Shown here piece by piece: positions 38,751-47,509 of a stretch of 64,000 bases of DNA. How positions within the stretch are numbered: the stretch's first letter is position 1; every line of letters starts with the position of its first letter. A program made the position numbers and the translations under genes. This DNA comes from RUG563 sp045590215 (GTDB lineage Bacteria; Bacillota; Clostridia; Christensenellales; Aristaeellaceae), in contig JAZNQO010000035.1 of the NCBI GenBank assembly GCA_045590215.1, positions 1 to 64,000 on the forward strand. The letters are read 5' to 3'. The notes beneath the pieces were generated by a model. The model saw nothing but the letters and a program-made list of their open reading frames with translations. It searched no databases and was not told where the DNA came from.

Positions 38751-41042
38751 ATGTATTCCATTGTGCTGCGGCAGCAGAAGGCCGCCCCGGAGGCTTTGAA
38801 GGGTTATCCTGTATGGATGGCCCGGCTTTTGTGCGCCCGTGGCGTGGAAACAAGGGAAGAAGCGGAAGCTTTCCTGCATCCAAATAGGGAGCAGATTCTT
38901 TCTCCCTTCCTTTTGCCGGATATGGAAAAGGCAAGGAACATCCTTTGGAACGCCGTGCAGGGAAAAAAGAAAATTGTCATTTACGGGGATTATGACTGCG
39001 ACGGCGTGTGCGCTTCGGCTATTTTGTTTGAAACTTTGCAGGGCATGGGGGCAAAGGTTTCCTGCTATATTCCGGACAGGCATAAGGAAGGCTACGGCCT
39101 GAATGAAGAAGCCGTGCGGCATCTGGCCAAAGAAAACGACGTACTTTTGACGGTGGACTGCGGCATCACATCGGTTCAGGAAGTGGCCTTGGCAAAGGAA
39201 CTGGGGCTTTTAGTGATCGTGACGGATCATCACACCGTGGGGGATTTTGTGCCGCCTGCGGATGCGGTGGTGTCGCCTTTGCTTGGGGATTATCCCTTTT
39301 CCGGGCTGTGCGGCGCAGGGGTGGCTTGGAAGCTGGCACTGGCACTGGATGCGGAAAAAGCGGAAGGGCTGATGGAGCTGGCGGCTATCGCCACAGTGGC
39401 GGACATGGTGCCGCTTTTACAAGAAAACAGAGCCATTGTGAAAATAGGGCTGCAAATGCTGGAAAATACCAAACGCCCCGGTCTTGTGACGCTGATGCAG
39501 CTGGCCGGCGCGGAAAGAAGCGTGACGGCAGAGCAGGTGGCGTTTCAGATTGCGCCCCGGATCAATGCCTGCGGACGGATGGATAATGCCCGGATTGCGT
39601 TGGATATGCTACTTACGAAGGATGCTTCAACCGGGCTTTCCATGGCGCAAAAGGCGCACGGGCTCAATGAGCAGCGAAAGCAGATGGAGGATGCTGTGGT
39701 GGAGGACGCCCGGCATCAGGTGGAAAAAATGGACTTGCAAAAGCATCACGCCTTGGTGGTGTTCGGCGAAAGCTGGAACAGCGGCGTGGTGGGGCTGGCC
39801 GCCGGGAAATTGGCCGAGCAATGGGGATATCCGGCGGTGGCACTGGCCAAAGAAGGAGACACTTTAGTGGGCAGCGCACGAAGCGCAGGGCAGGTGGATA
39901 TCTATGCTGCGCTGAAATGCTGCGAGAAATTGTTCCTTCGCTTTGGCGGCCATCGGCAGGCGGCCGGCATGACGCTGCCCTTTGAACATCTGGAAGCTTT
40001 CAGGGAGCGGCTGTCCCAAGCGGTGAAGGAACAGCTGGGGGGCAAGGCTCCCCAAAAGCAATTTATCTGCGATGGGGAAATGGCATTGGCGGATGTGAGC
40101 GTGGAAAGCGTGCAACAGCTGATGCAGATGGAGCCCTTTGGCATGGGCAATCCTTCGCCTGTTTTTGTGGCAAGGCATGCGGAAGCGTTAAGCCTTAGAG
40201 CGGTTGGCAGGGAAGGAAAACACTTGCAAGGCACCTTTCAGCAGGAAACCACCATTTGCAAGGGTATCTATTTTGGCGGCGGCGAATGGCAGGGGAAAGA
40301 CGGCGTGTTTTCGCTGGTATTCAGCCCGTCGCTCAATACTTTCCGGGGGGAAACCAGTGCCCAGCTGCAAATAAAATATATGGCGATAGAGCCGGAAATG
40401 CTGCGAGAAAATGCGGCCATGGAAGCGGTATCCTTTGCAAATGCAATAAGGCAAGAGGGGCAGGCGAAACAAATTTCCGTAAAGGAAACAGAGCAGCTCA
40501 TGCAGGGCGGACAGGGCACGCTGCTTGTGTGCCGGTGTCTTGAAACAGCCAAGGAAATGCACCGGCTTTATCCCAATGCAGTCTTCGCCCTTCATCAGGC
40601 TTCGGACCCTCGTGCCTATCACAGTATTTTATTGTATCAAACAGCCGGGAAGGCTTGCGCACCGTTCCGGCATGTGGTATTATGCGACGGAGAGCTTTTG
40701 GAAGCGGCGGCATGGCAAAAGGCCTGCCCGGAGGCGGAAATTTATGCCCTTCCGGAAACAAAGGCCGTGCAAAGGCTGGCCGGGCAGATGTGGCTGGATA
40801 AAGACGGCCTGCGGAATGCCTATAGGGCATTGAAGGCGGCTTTGCCAAGGGATGAAATGGCATTTGCGGAAAGAACAGGGCTTTCGCTGTCCCAAACGTA
40901 TTTTGCCCTGCAGGTGCTGGAGGAAATTGGCTTGATTGAGTATTCGGCTTCTCCTTTTTTCGTTTCTCTTTTGCCCATGACGAAAAGAGATCCGGAGGAA
41001 AGCCGGCTTTTCCAAATGATACGCAGATTGACGGAGGCATAA
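38751..41042 (+). CDS. recJ: Single-stranded-DNA-specific exonuclease RecJ
   Basis: A 763-residue DHH-family 5'-3' exonuclease used in recombination and repair. Metal-binding motifs are VIYGDYDCDGVCASAIL near residue 78, LLTVDCGITSVQE, VIVTDHHTVGDFVPPADA, and the DHHA1 motif with GSARSAGQVD and FGGHRQAAGMTL. An OB fold follows (about 460-560), then a C-terminal extension of roughly 200 residues common in Firmicute RecJ, which ends in a winged-helix-like part (FAERTGLSLSQTYFALQVLE). CAGGAGAAAG precedes the ATG at 38751. Its stop is one base before the start of the (p)ppGpp synthetase, so the two are coupled. Confidence 0.95.
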   Translation: MYSIVLRQQKAAPEALKGYPVWMARLLCARGVETREEAEAFLHPNREQILSPFLLPDMEKARNILWNAVQGKKKIVIYGDYDCDGVCASAILFETLQGMGAKVSCYIPDRHKEGYGLNEEAVRHLAKENDVLLTVDCGITSVQEVALAKELGLLVIVTDHHTVGDFVPPADAVVSPLLGDYPFSGLCGAGVAWKLALALDAEKAEGLMELAAIATVADMVPLLQENRAIVKIGLQMLENTKRPGLVTLMQLAGAERSVTAEQVAFQIAPRINACGRMDNARIALDMLLTKDASTGLSMAQKAHGLNEQRKQMEDAVVEDARHQVEKMDLQKHHALVVFGESWNSGVVGLAAGKLAEQWGYPAVALAKEGDTLVGSARSAGQVDIYAALKCCEKLFLRFGGHRQAAGMTLPFEHLEAFRERLSQAVKEQLGGKAPQKQFICDGEMALADVSVESVQQLMQMEPFGMGNPSPVFVARHAEALSLRAVGREGKHLQGTFQQETTICKGIYFGGGEWQGKDGVFSLVFSPSLNTFRGETSAQLQIKYMAIEPEMLRENAAMEAVSFANAIRQEGQAKQISVKETEQLMQGGQGTLLVCRCLETAKEMHRLYPNAVFALHQASDPRAYHSILLYQTAGKACAPFRHVVLCDGELLEAAAWQKACPEAEIYALPETKAVQRLAGQMWLDKDGLRNAYRALKAALPRDEMAFAERTGLSLSQTYFALQVLEEIGLIEYSASPFFVSLLPMTKRDPEESRLFQMIRRLTEA

Positions 41043-41043
41043 G

Positions 41044-43239
41044 ATGGCGCATTCGGCTTATGAATGTATGACGCTGGAGCAGATGCTGGAGCGTGTAAAA
41101 AAATATGATATCAGCGAAAAAAGCTGCGATATGATTACCAGGGCATGGGCGTTTGCCGAAAAAGCCCATGCCGGGCAAAAGCGGCAAAGCGGTGAGGATT
41201 ATTTCGTCCACCCCAATTATGTGGCTTCCATTCTGACGGAACTGATGATTGACCCGCCTACTATTGCGGCTAGCCTCTTGCACGACACGGTGGAGGACTG
41301 CGAAAATGTAACCAGAGAAGTGATTGCCGAGCAGTTTGGGGAAGAAGTGGCCCAGCTGGTGGACGGCGTGACCAAGCTGGATAAATTGGACTTTGCGGAC
41401 AGGGAAGAGCGTCAGGCGGAATCCTTGCGGAAGATGTTTCTGGCCATGAGCCGGGATATCCGGGTGGTGCTGATTAAGCTGGCAGACAGATTGCATAATA
41501 TGCGCACCCTGCGCTATCAGCCCATGCACCGTCAGGTGGCCATTGCCCGTGAAACCCTGGATATTTATGCTCCCATTGCCCATCGCTTGGGCGTGTATAC
41601 CATCAAGCAGGAATTGGAAGACCTGGCCCTTCGCCACATTGACCCGGAAGGGTATCAGGACGTGGCACGGAAAGTGGGCATGAAAAGGGCAGAGCGAGAA
41701 GAGAATATTAAGCTGGTCATTACGGAATTGAGCCAGAAGCTGGACGAAGCCCATGTGAAATACGATATTGCAGGCCGTCCCAAGCATTTGTATTCCATCT
41801 ATCGCAAGATGGTAATCCAGAATAAACCCTTTGACCAGATTTTTGATTTGATTGCCATCCGGGTGATTGTGGAAACGGTGCCGGAGTGTTATACGGTGCT
41901 GGGCATTGCCCACACGCTTTGGAATCAGGTGCCCGGCCGGTTTAAGGATTATATTTCCGTGCCCAAGGCCAATATGTATCAGTCCTTGCATACAACGGTG
42001 GTGGGGGGGCGGAAGGTGCCCTTCCCCTTTGAAATCCAGATCCGCACCAAGGAAATGCACCGCATTGCGGAATACGGCATTGCCGCCCACTGGCGTTATA
42101 AGGACGGTGGTGCCAGCGATAATCTGGACAAAAAGCTGTTTTGGCTGCGGCAGATTATGGACTGGCAGAGCGAAACCCAAAACAGCAGTGAATTTATCGA
42201 AGGCCTGAAAACGGAGCTTTTCTCCGAAGAAGTGTTCCTCTTTACCCCCAAGGGCGATATCATCACCATGCAGCGTGACGCCACGCCTTTGGACTTTGCC
42301 TATCGCATCCACTCCCATGTGGGAAACACCTGTGTGGGGGCGAAAGTGAACGGCAAAATGGTGCCCTTGGATACGCCGCTCAATACCGGTGACCGGGTGG
42401 AAATCATGACGTCCTCTTCCTCCAAAGGCCCCAGCATGGACTGGATGAAGATCGTCAAAACGCCCCAGGCCAAGGCCAAAATCCGCCAGTTTTTCAAGCG
42501 TGAGCTGCGGGGCGAAAACGTGCAGAAGGGCCGGGATATGCTGGAGCATGAGGCCAAGCGCAGGGGCGTGCGCCTCGGCGATTATACCAAGCCGGAATAT
42601 TACGAGCCGCTGCTGAAAAAATACATGTTTCAGGACCTGGACGACCTCTACGGTGCCATCGGCTACGGCGGTGCCGCAGCGGTGTATGTGCTCAGCCGCC
42701 TGATGGATGAAAAAAACCGGCAGGAAGCCCCGGCAACGCCGAAAGTGCCCATCGTGGAAGAAAATACGCCGGCGGCTCCGGCTCCCAGCCTGAAGCCCAC
42801 CCAGGGCGTGTATGTGCACGGGGAGGCCGGCATGCTGGTGCGCTTTGCCAGGTGCTGCAATCCTGTGCCCGGCGATGATATTGTGGGGTATATTACCAGA
42901 GGCCGTGGCGTTACCATCCATAAGGCGGATTGCGTCAACGCCATCCACAGCGAGCCGGAGCGTGCCGTGCCCGTTTCCTGGGCCAGCGAAGGAACGGGCA
43001 CATTCAGTGCCAATATTCAGGTGATGTGCTATGACCATTCTGCGCTGCTTGGCGAACTGACGGGCTATATGGAAGAAATGAAGATTCCGCTCACCGCCAT
43101 TTCTGTGAAGATGAACAAAAACAAACTCCTGTCCGTCACCATGACGCTCCTTGTGCAAAGCAGAGAGCAATTGGACGGTGCCATCCGCAAGCTGCAAAAA
43201 CGGACGGACGTGGTGGAAGCTTACCGCAGCATCAATTAA
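41044..43239 (+). CDS. relA: Bifunctional (p)ppGpp synthetase/hydrolase (Rel/SpoT)
   Basis: A 731-residue long-type Rsh protein controlling the stringent response. The hydrolase HD domain has HPNYVASILTEL and LLHDTVEDCENV (His80, Asp81). The synthetase domain contains AGRPKHLYSIYRKM near 245, FDLIAIRVIVE and VPKANMYQSLHTTVVGG. A TGS domain follows (LFTPKGDIITMQRDATPLDF, about 400-460), then a conserved zinc-finger/CC domain with RFARCCNPVPGDDIVGYITRG. The C-terminal ACT/RRM domain ends at 731. All catalytic boxes look intact, so both activities are expected. It follows recJ with one base between stop and start, an order common in Clostridia. Confidence 0.96.
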   Translation: MAHSAYECMTLEQMLERVKKYDISEKSCDMITRAWAFAEKAHAGQKRQSGEDYFVHPNYVASILTELMIDPPTIAASLLHDTVEDCENVTREVIAEQFGEEVAQLVDGVTKLDKLDFADREERQAESLRKMFLAMSRDIRVVLIKLADRLHNMRTLRYQPMHRQVAIARETLDIYAPIAHRLGVYTIKQELEDLALRHIDPEGYQDVARKVGMKRAEREENIKLVITELSQKLDEAHVKYDIAGRPKHLYSIYRKMVIQNKPFDQIFDLIAIRVIVETVPECYTVLGIAHTLWNQVPGRFKDYISVPKANMYQSLHTTVVGGRKVPFPFEIQIRTKEMHRIAEYGIAAHWRYKDGGASDNLDKKLFWLRQIMDWQSETQNSSEFIEGLKTELFSEEVFLFTPKGDIITMQRDATPLDFAYRIHSHVGNTCVGAKVNGKMVPLDTPLNTGDRVEIMTSSSSKGPSMDWMKIVKTPQAKAKIRQFFKRELRGENVQKGRDMLEHEAKRRGVRLGDYTKPEYYEPLLKKYMFQDLDDLYGAIGYGGAAAVYVLSRLMDEKNRQEAPATPKVPIVEENTPAAPAPSLKPTQGVYVHGEAGMLVRFARCCNPVPGDDIVGYITRGRGVTIHKADCVNAIHSEPERAVPVSWASEGTGTFSANIQVMCYDHSALLGELTGYMEEMKIPLTAISVKMNKNKLLSVTMTLLVQSREQLDGAIRKLQKRTDVVEAYRSIN

Positions 43240-43312
43240 AGGCCTTTTTGCAGGAAAAAAGCACATTCGTGTCGAATTAAATTAAGTTATCTCTTTTGTT
43301 TGGGAGGAAATC

Positions 43313-44845
43313 ATGCAGCCACCCCAAGAACCTTTCCAGCCTTCCGGCGCAGAATTCGGGCAGGATCAGCAGCCGCAATGGACGCAGGTGCCCTTTCCGG
43401 GGCAGATGAACATGCAGCCCATGCAGCCCTATCAGCAGGCAGGGCAGATGCCTGCCTGGCAGCCCGGTCAGGTGCCGCCCCCGGCACAATTGCAGCCGGA
43501 AGTGAATTATCCCCAAGGCGCATATCCCCAAATGCCCCCGCAGATGGGCTATCAGCAGCCCCAGCAGCAAACGCAAACCGTTCAGCAGGCTCCTGCCCGG
43601 CAGGTGCCTGTTCAACCTGCATATATAACGCCCAATACCGGCATGCCCACAGCGAAAAAACGTTCTGGCCGCATGATGTATGTGATCCTTGCGGCGGCGG
43701 TGCTGCTTTTTGCCGGTATTGTGATTTTGCGGATGGTGGCACCGGGGCAGGTGAATTACGCCTATGTGCAAGCCGGCAATTTGAGTGCCCGTTATACGGG
43801 GGATGCCGTGGTGGTGCGGAATGAAACCATCTATGCCCAGGAAGGGGTTTCCCAGATTGACTATATTGCCGAGGAAGGCGCGCTGCTCAAGCGGAACGAC
43901 CCGGTGGCTACGGTCTATTCCAGCGGCTTCAGTGCCAAAGAATGGACCACCCTCAATAACTACCGCATGCAAATCAAGGAAAAGCAAAAGGAGCTGATGG
44001 GGGATTCCGCCAGCGACTCCAAAATGCTGAACCTGATGAGCCAGGTGGTAGAGCGCGGGATGGAAGTGCAACGCATGGTGCAGGGCACATCCGCTAACCT
44101 GATCAAGCAGGAAGAGCTTTTGACCAGCGTCATTCAGGACAGGCAGGTGTACATGCACCAGAAATACAGCGAAGACCAGAAACTGAACAGATTATGGGAC
44201 GATGAAAACACCCAGCTGCAAAAAATTTCTTCTTGGACGAAGCAGTATATTGCAGGTTCCGACGGGCTGGTGAGCTTTTATACGGACGGGTTTGAGCTGC
44301 CGCTGAACATGACCAACTACGGCGGCTATCTGCCGGTGGAAGTACGCAAGATTTACGAGGGCAGGATTCCCGAAACGGAAACGGCATTGAGTGCAAAATC
44401 GGTGCCGGTGTATCGCCTTGTGCGGCAGGACCCGTGGGCAGTGCTGATGCTGTGCAACGAAAAGGAATGGACGCCCGTGGAAGGGCGCACCTATAAGCTG
44501 TTGATTGAATCTTTTGATAATACCATCGTGGATGCGCAGGTGGAATCCTTCACAAGGTCGGGGGGCGAACTGCTTGTGCGGTTGATGATTTACGACACCC
44601 AGAAGCTGCCCAATGTGATGTACATCCGCTCCTGCAAGGTGCAGCTTGGCGAGAGCGTGAACAGCCTTGCCGTGCCTTCCCGTGCCATTTACCTGCGTGA
44701 AGGGGTGAAGGGCGTTGTGATGACCACGGACGGCGGAGAATACTGGACGGGCGTGGAAGTGATTTCCGACGACGGCCAGACGGCCTATATCGTGCCCGAA
44801 AATCCGGGCGTTCTGTATGAAGGGGTGCGTGTGCGCCTGTTCTGA
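43313..44845 (+). CDS. HlyD-like membrane protein with Gln/Pro-rich cytoplasmic arm
   Basis: A 510-residue protein. Residues 1-115 are low-complexity, rich in Gln, Pro, Met and Tyr (repeats such as QMPPQMGYQQPQQQTQ). A single transmembrane helix follows (about 122-142, MMYVILAAAVLLFAGIVIL). The extracytoplasmic part starts VNYAYVQAGNLSARYTGDAV, a lipoyl/barrel-sandwich half, with a helical segment (200-300) and a second half ending VSQ-like AIYLREGVKGVVMTTDGG. This is the layout of the HlyD-family proteins that sit beside yggS-sepF-ylmG-divIVA in Clostridia, with proposed roles in division. The ATG at 43313 follows GGGAGGAAATC. The Gln/Pro arm resembles those of SepF two genes downstream. Confidence 0.8.
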   Translation: MQPPQEPFQPSGAEFGQDQQPQWTQVPFPGQMNMQPMQPYQQAGQMPAWQPGQVPPPAQLQPEVNYPQGAYPQMPPQMGYQQPQQQTQTVQQAPARQVPVQPAYITPNTGMPTAKKRSGRMMYVILAAAVLLFAGIVILRMVAPGQVNYAYVQAGNLSARYTGDAVVVRNETIYAQEGVSQIDYIAEEGALLKRNDPVATVYSSGFSAKEWTTLNNYRMQIKEKQKELMGDSASDSKMLNLMSQVVERGMEVQRMVQGTSANLIKQEELLTSVIQDRQVYMHQKYSEDQKLNRLWDDENTQLQKISSWTKQYIAGSDGLVSFYTDGFELPLNMTNYGGYLPVEVRKIYEGRIPETETALSAKSVPVYRLVRQDPWAVLMLCNEKEWTPVEGRTYKLLIESFDNTIVDAQVESFTRSGGELLVRLMIYDTQKLPNVMYIRSCKVQLGESVNSLAVPSRAIYLREGVKGVVMTTDGGEYWTGVEVISDDGQTAYIVPENPGVLYEGVRVRLF

Positions 44846-44859
44846 TGGGGTGAAAAGCA

Positions 44860-45525
44860 GTGCTGAAAGAGAATGTGGAGCAGGTCATGCAAACCCTGCA
44901 AAAAGAAAGCCAGCCTTGGGGCAGAATTCCCAAGTTGGTGGCTGTTACCAAATTTGCGCAGCCTCAAGATATTCTGCCGCTGTATGATTTGGGCGTGCGT
45001 GATATCGGGGAAAACAAGGTGCAGGTGCTGCAGGAAAAACTGCCGCATCTGGACGGAAAATTTTCAATTCACCTGATTGGAAGGTTGCAAAGTAACAAAG
45101 TTAAATATATAATAGAGGATGTGTGCATGATTCATTCGCTGGATCGGATGAGCCTGGCACAGGAAATTGACAGGCAAGCACAGAAGCACCAAAAACGGAT
45201 GAACGTGCTGGTGCAGGTGAACGTGGCCGGGGAAGCGCAAAAGGGCGGCATGCCGGAAGAAGAAGTGATGCCGTTTTTGAGAGACTGTGCCCGTTTGCCG
45301 GGGCTGAACGTGAAAGGCCTGATGGCTATTATGCCCCTCATGGCCCCAAGGGAAGAACTGGATGGTTATTTCATCCGCATGCGGCAGCTGTTTGACCGCT
45401 GCCGGGAAGAAGCCATTGATAATATTCAGATGCAGGAGCTGTCCATGGGTATGAGTCAGGATTATGACTTGGCTGCCCGGAGAGGTGCCACCATGGTGCG
45501 TGTGGGCTCCCGGCTATTTCAATAA
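44860..45525 (+). CDS. YggS-family pyridoxal phosphate homeostasis protein
   Basis: A 221-residue TIM-barrel PLP-binding protein. The PLP-lysine lies in KLVAVTKFAQPQDILPLY near residue 31. RDIGENKVQVLQEKL, FSIHLIGRLQSNKVKYI, VLVQVNVAGEAQKGGM, and SMGMSQDYDLAARRGATMVR at the C-terminus are signature segments. It is thought to buffer free PLP. The start is a GTG at 44860, with GGGGTG about 8 bases before it. In Firmicutes it lies next to sepF in the cell-division cluster, as here (19 bases before sepF). Confidence 0.93.
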   Translation: MLKENVEQVMQTLQKESQPWGRIPKLVAVTKFAQPQDILPLYDLGVRDIGENKVQVLQEKLPHLDGKFSIHLIGRLQSNKVKYIIEDVCMIHSLDRMSLAQEIDRQAQKHQKRMNVLVQVNVAGEAQKGGMPEEEVMPFLRDCARLPGLNVKGLMAIMPLMAPREELDGYFIRMRQLFDRCREEAIDNIQMQELSMGMSQDYDLAARRGATMVRVGSRLFQ

Positions 45526-45544
45526 TCACAGGAGGATATAAACT

Positions 45545-46504
45545 GTGGCAGTAAGCGATATGATGAACGGACTGAAGAAAAAGCTGGAGAAATATCTCTA
45601 CGGCGAGGAAGCGATGCCCCAGCAGGGTTATCGTCCCGAAGAAAATTATGCCCCGGCTCCCGATGCGGCTTTTTCCCAGCAGCCTGCTTCCCAATATGCC
45701 CAGAACCAGGCCGCCTATTATCAGCAGCCTGCTTATGCCCCCCAGCCCCAGCAGGGCTATCAGCAAATGCCCCAACCCGTGACGCAGCCCCAGCCTGTGC
45801 CCCAGCAGCCGCAAAGAAGCATTTTTGGTGCCAGGCAGCAGGAAAAGGTGCTCAACATCAAGGATTATCAGCAGCCTTCCGAACCCCAGCAGCAGGAAGA
45901 GCCTGAAGCCGTCAAGCAGCAGGCGACGACCCGTGTGGTCAGTGCCCGTGGGATGGGGGATTGCCGGATGGCGATTACACTGCTGCGCGCCGGGGATGCG
46001 GTGCTGGTGACCATGGAAAATGTGAAAGACCCGGCGGAAATGCGCCGTCTTGTGGATACCCTCAGCGGTGCCTGCTATTCCTTGAGCGCATCCATTACCA
46101 AGGTGAGCCGCTATGGCGTGTATCTGCTGGCTCCCCAGAGTATGGTGGTGTTTGCGGATCAGATGATTAACCAGATGAACAGTGCTGCCCCCCGTCAGCA
46201 GCGGCCGGCCTATCCGCCTGTCGGTGCCAATAACCGGCCGCAGCCTGCTTATCAGCAGCTGCAGGCGGAATACGCCCAGCCCCAGCAGCCTGCCTACCAG
46301 CAGGAAGCTTATCAGCCCCAGCAGGGCTATGCCGCCTATCAGCAGCCCCGTCAGGAAACCTTTACCCAGCGGATGGCTGCTCCCCAGGAAAATGCCGGTA
46401 CATTCTACACCCGTCCGCAGCAGCAGACGGCGCAGATGCCCGCTTTTTCATCCCAAAGTGCCAACGCCGGTTATGTGCCGGATGATATGGAAGTGGCCGA
46501 ATAA
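45545..46504 (+). CDS. sepF: Cell division protein SepF with extended Gln/Pro-rich arms
   Basis: A 319-residue protein, about twice the usual SepF length (roughly 150). The N-terminus MAVSDMMNGLKKKLEKYLYG is the amphipathic membrane-binding helix. The conserved SepF core (about 118-215) has TRVVSARGMGDCRMAITLLR, ENVKDPAEMRRLVDTLSGAC and VSRYGVYLLAPQSM; it polymerises and anchors FtsZ. Both linkers are low-complexity and rich in Gln, Pro, Tyr and Ala: residues 25-110 (QPQQGYQQMPQPVTQPQP) and a C-terminal tail of about 105 residues (QPAYQQLQAEYAQPQQPAYQ). The start is a GTG with AGGAGGAT upstream. The tails are unusual and mirror the HlyD-like neighbour. Confidence 0.93.
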   Translation: MAVSDMMNGLKKKLEKYLYGEEAMPQQGYRPEENYAPAPDAAFSQQPASQYAQNQAAYYQQPAYAPQPQQGYQQMPQPVTQPQPVPQQPQRSIFGARQQEKVLNIKDYQQPSEPQQQEEPEAVKQQATTRVVSARGMGDCRMAITLLRAGDAVLVTMENVKDPAEMRRLVDTLSGACYSLSASITKVSRYGVYLLAPQSMVVFADQMINQMNSAAPRQQRPAYPPVGANNRPQPAYQQLQAEYAQPQQPAYQQEAYQPQQGYAAYQQPRQETFTQRMAAPQENAGTFYTRPQQQTAQMPAFSSQSANAGYVPDDMEVAE

Positions 46505-46538
46505 GGCTGCGAGAGATACATAAGGAGGAAATGGAAAA

Positions 46539-46802
46539 ATGTTCATCTTCAAAATCTTGTTCTTCGCCTGGGATCTGTATACGCTGGCTCTTTTGGTCAA
46601 CTTCCTGCTGCCTTACTTTGTGAAGGAACAGAAGCCCTGGATGAAGATGCTTGCTGACATCTGCGCTCCTGCCGTGAATATCGGCAATGCGGTTGCCAAG
46701 TCCATCTTCGGCAAAAAGGAATTCAAATTTGACATCGGTTCCGTTGTGGCCATCGTGCTGTGCATCGTGGTTGGCTCCGTGGCCGGCAGCATCGTGTTCT
46801 GA
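46539..46802 (+). CDS. YggT-family membrane protein (YlmG)
   Basis: An 87-residue protein with two hydrophobic segments (about 3-25 and 65-87). The conserved pattern of the YggT/YlmG family is visible: WDLYTLALLVNFLLPYF, then MLADICAPAVNIGNAVAKSI, then FDIGSVVAIVLCIVVGSVAG. Homologues act in membrane organisation near division sites. AAGGAGG lies upstream. It sits between sepF and divIVA; ylmH, which often lies between them, is absent here. Confidence 0.85.
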   Translation: MFIFKILFFAWDLYTLALLVNFLLPYFVKEQKPWMKMLADICAPAVNIGNAVAKSIFGKKEFKFDIGSVVAIVLCIVVGSVAGSIVF

Positions 46803-46839
46803 TTTTCATTCTTAACGCAGGCTGAAAGGGGTACGGAAA

Positions 46840-47433
46840 ATGCCGATCACTGTATCAGACATTGAACAAAAAGAATTTCACTTTAAACTTTTTAAGGGCT
46901 ATGACCCTGAAGAAGTGGACAGGTATTTGGATGATATCTGCGATCAGATGTATCTTCTGTATCAGCATATCGATACCTTGCAGCAGCGGCTGGCGCAAGC
47001 CAATACAGCCCCGGCCTATGTTCGCTCTGCCGTGCCGCCCCCTGCAGCCAATGTGAATTATGCTGCCCAGGCGCAGGACGAACTGGCTCAGGCCCGTCAG
47101 AAGGCCAGAGGCATCATCGAGGAAGCCCAGCAGGATGCCAAGGATATTCGGGAGGAGGCCATGGCTCTTCGGGAAGAAGCCCAGAGGATGATGGATGAGG
47201 CCGTCGCAATGGAAGGCCAAGCCCATATCATGGCACAGGATACGGCAGAATATCCGGGCGGCCTTGTTTCCCAAAGCCAGGAAAGTTATGACGATTTGCT
47301 TCAGGAAAAGGAAGCTTTGAAAGAAGAAATCGAAATGCTGCGGGCCACTGCTCGTGATTATCGCCAGCGTTTTTTGCGGTTGGTGGAGGATCAGCAGCAT
47401 GTGCTCCATGCGGAAACAGAGCTGTTTGATTAA
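46840..47433 (+). CDS. divIVA: Cell division/polarity protein DivIVA
   Basis: A 197-residue coiled-coil protein. The N-terminal membrane-binding domain is MPITVSDIEQKEFHFKLFKG followed by YDPEEVDRYLDDICDQMYLL, the DivIVA signature. The coiled coil after it (about 30-60 and 75-140) has many Ala, Glu, Gln and Arg (DIREEAMALREEAQRMMDEA). A second coiled coil covers about 150-190. It binds negatively curved membrane at septa and poles. It is the last gene of the sepF cluster and is followed by a strong terminator. Confidence 0.93.
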   Translation: MPITVSDIEQKEFHFKLFKGYDPEEVDRYLDDICDQMYLLYQHIDTLQQRLAQANTAPAYVRSAVPPPAANVNYAAQAQDELAQARQKARGIIEEAQQDAKDIREEAMALREEAQRMMDEAVAMEGQAHIMAQDTAEYPGGLVSQSQESYDDLLQEKEALKEEIEMLRATARDYRQRFLRLVEDQQHVLHAETELFD

Positions 47434-47444
47434 GGAATGAATAA

Positions 47445-47485
47445 AGCGTCGGCCCGGTGAAAGAACATCGGTGCCGACGCTTTTT
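47445..47485 (+). terminator. Terminator of the sepF-divIVA cluster
   Basis: AGCGTCGGC pairs with GCCGACGCT around a loop of about 18 bases, then TTTTT. Confidence 0.8.
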
Positions 47486-47509
47486 CCGAAAAAGGAAGGA
47501 AATATACCT

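Noticed and set aside
40498..43266. Very long open frame on the minus strand opposite recJ and relA
   Set aside because: Its protein is rich in His, Phe and Arg and has no domains. It mirrors the codon structure of the strongly supported genes on the plus strand.
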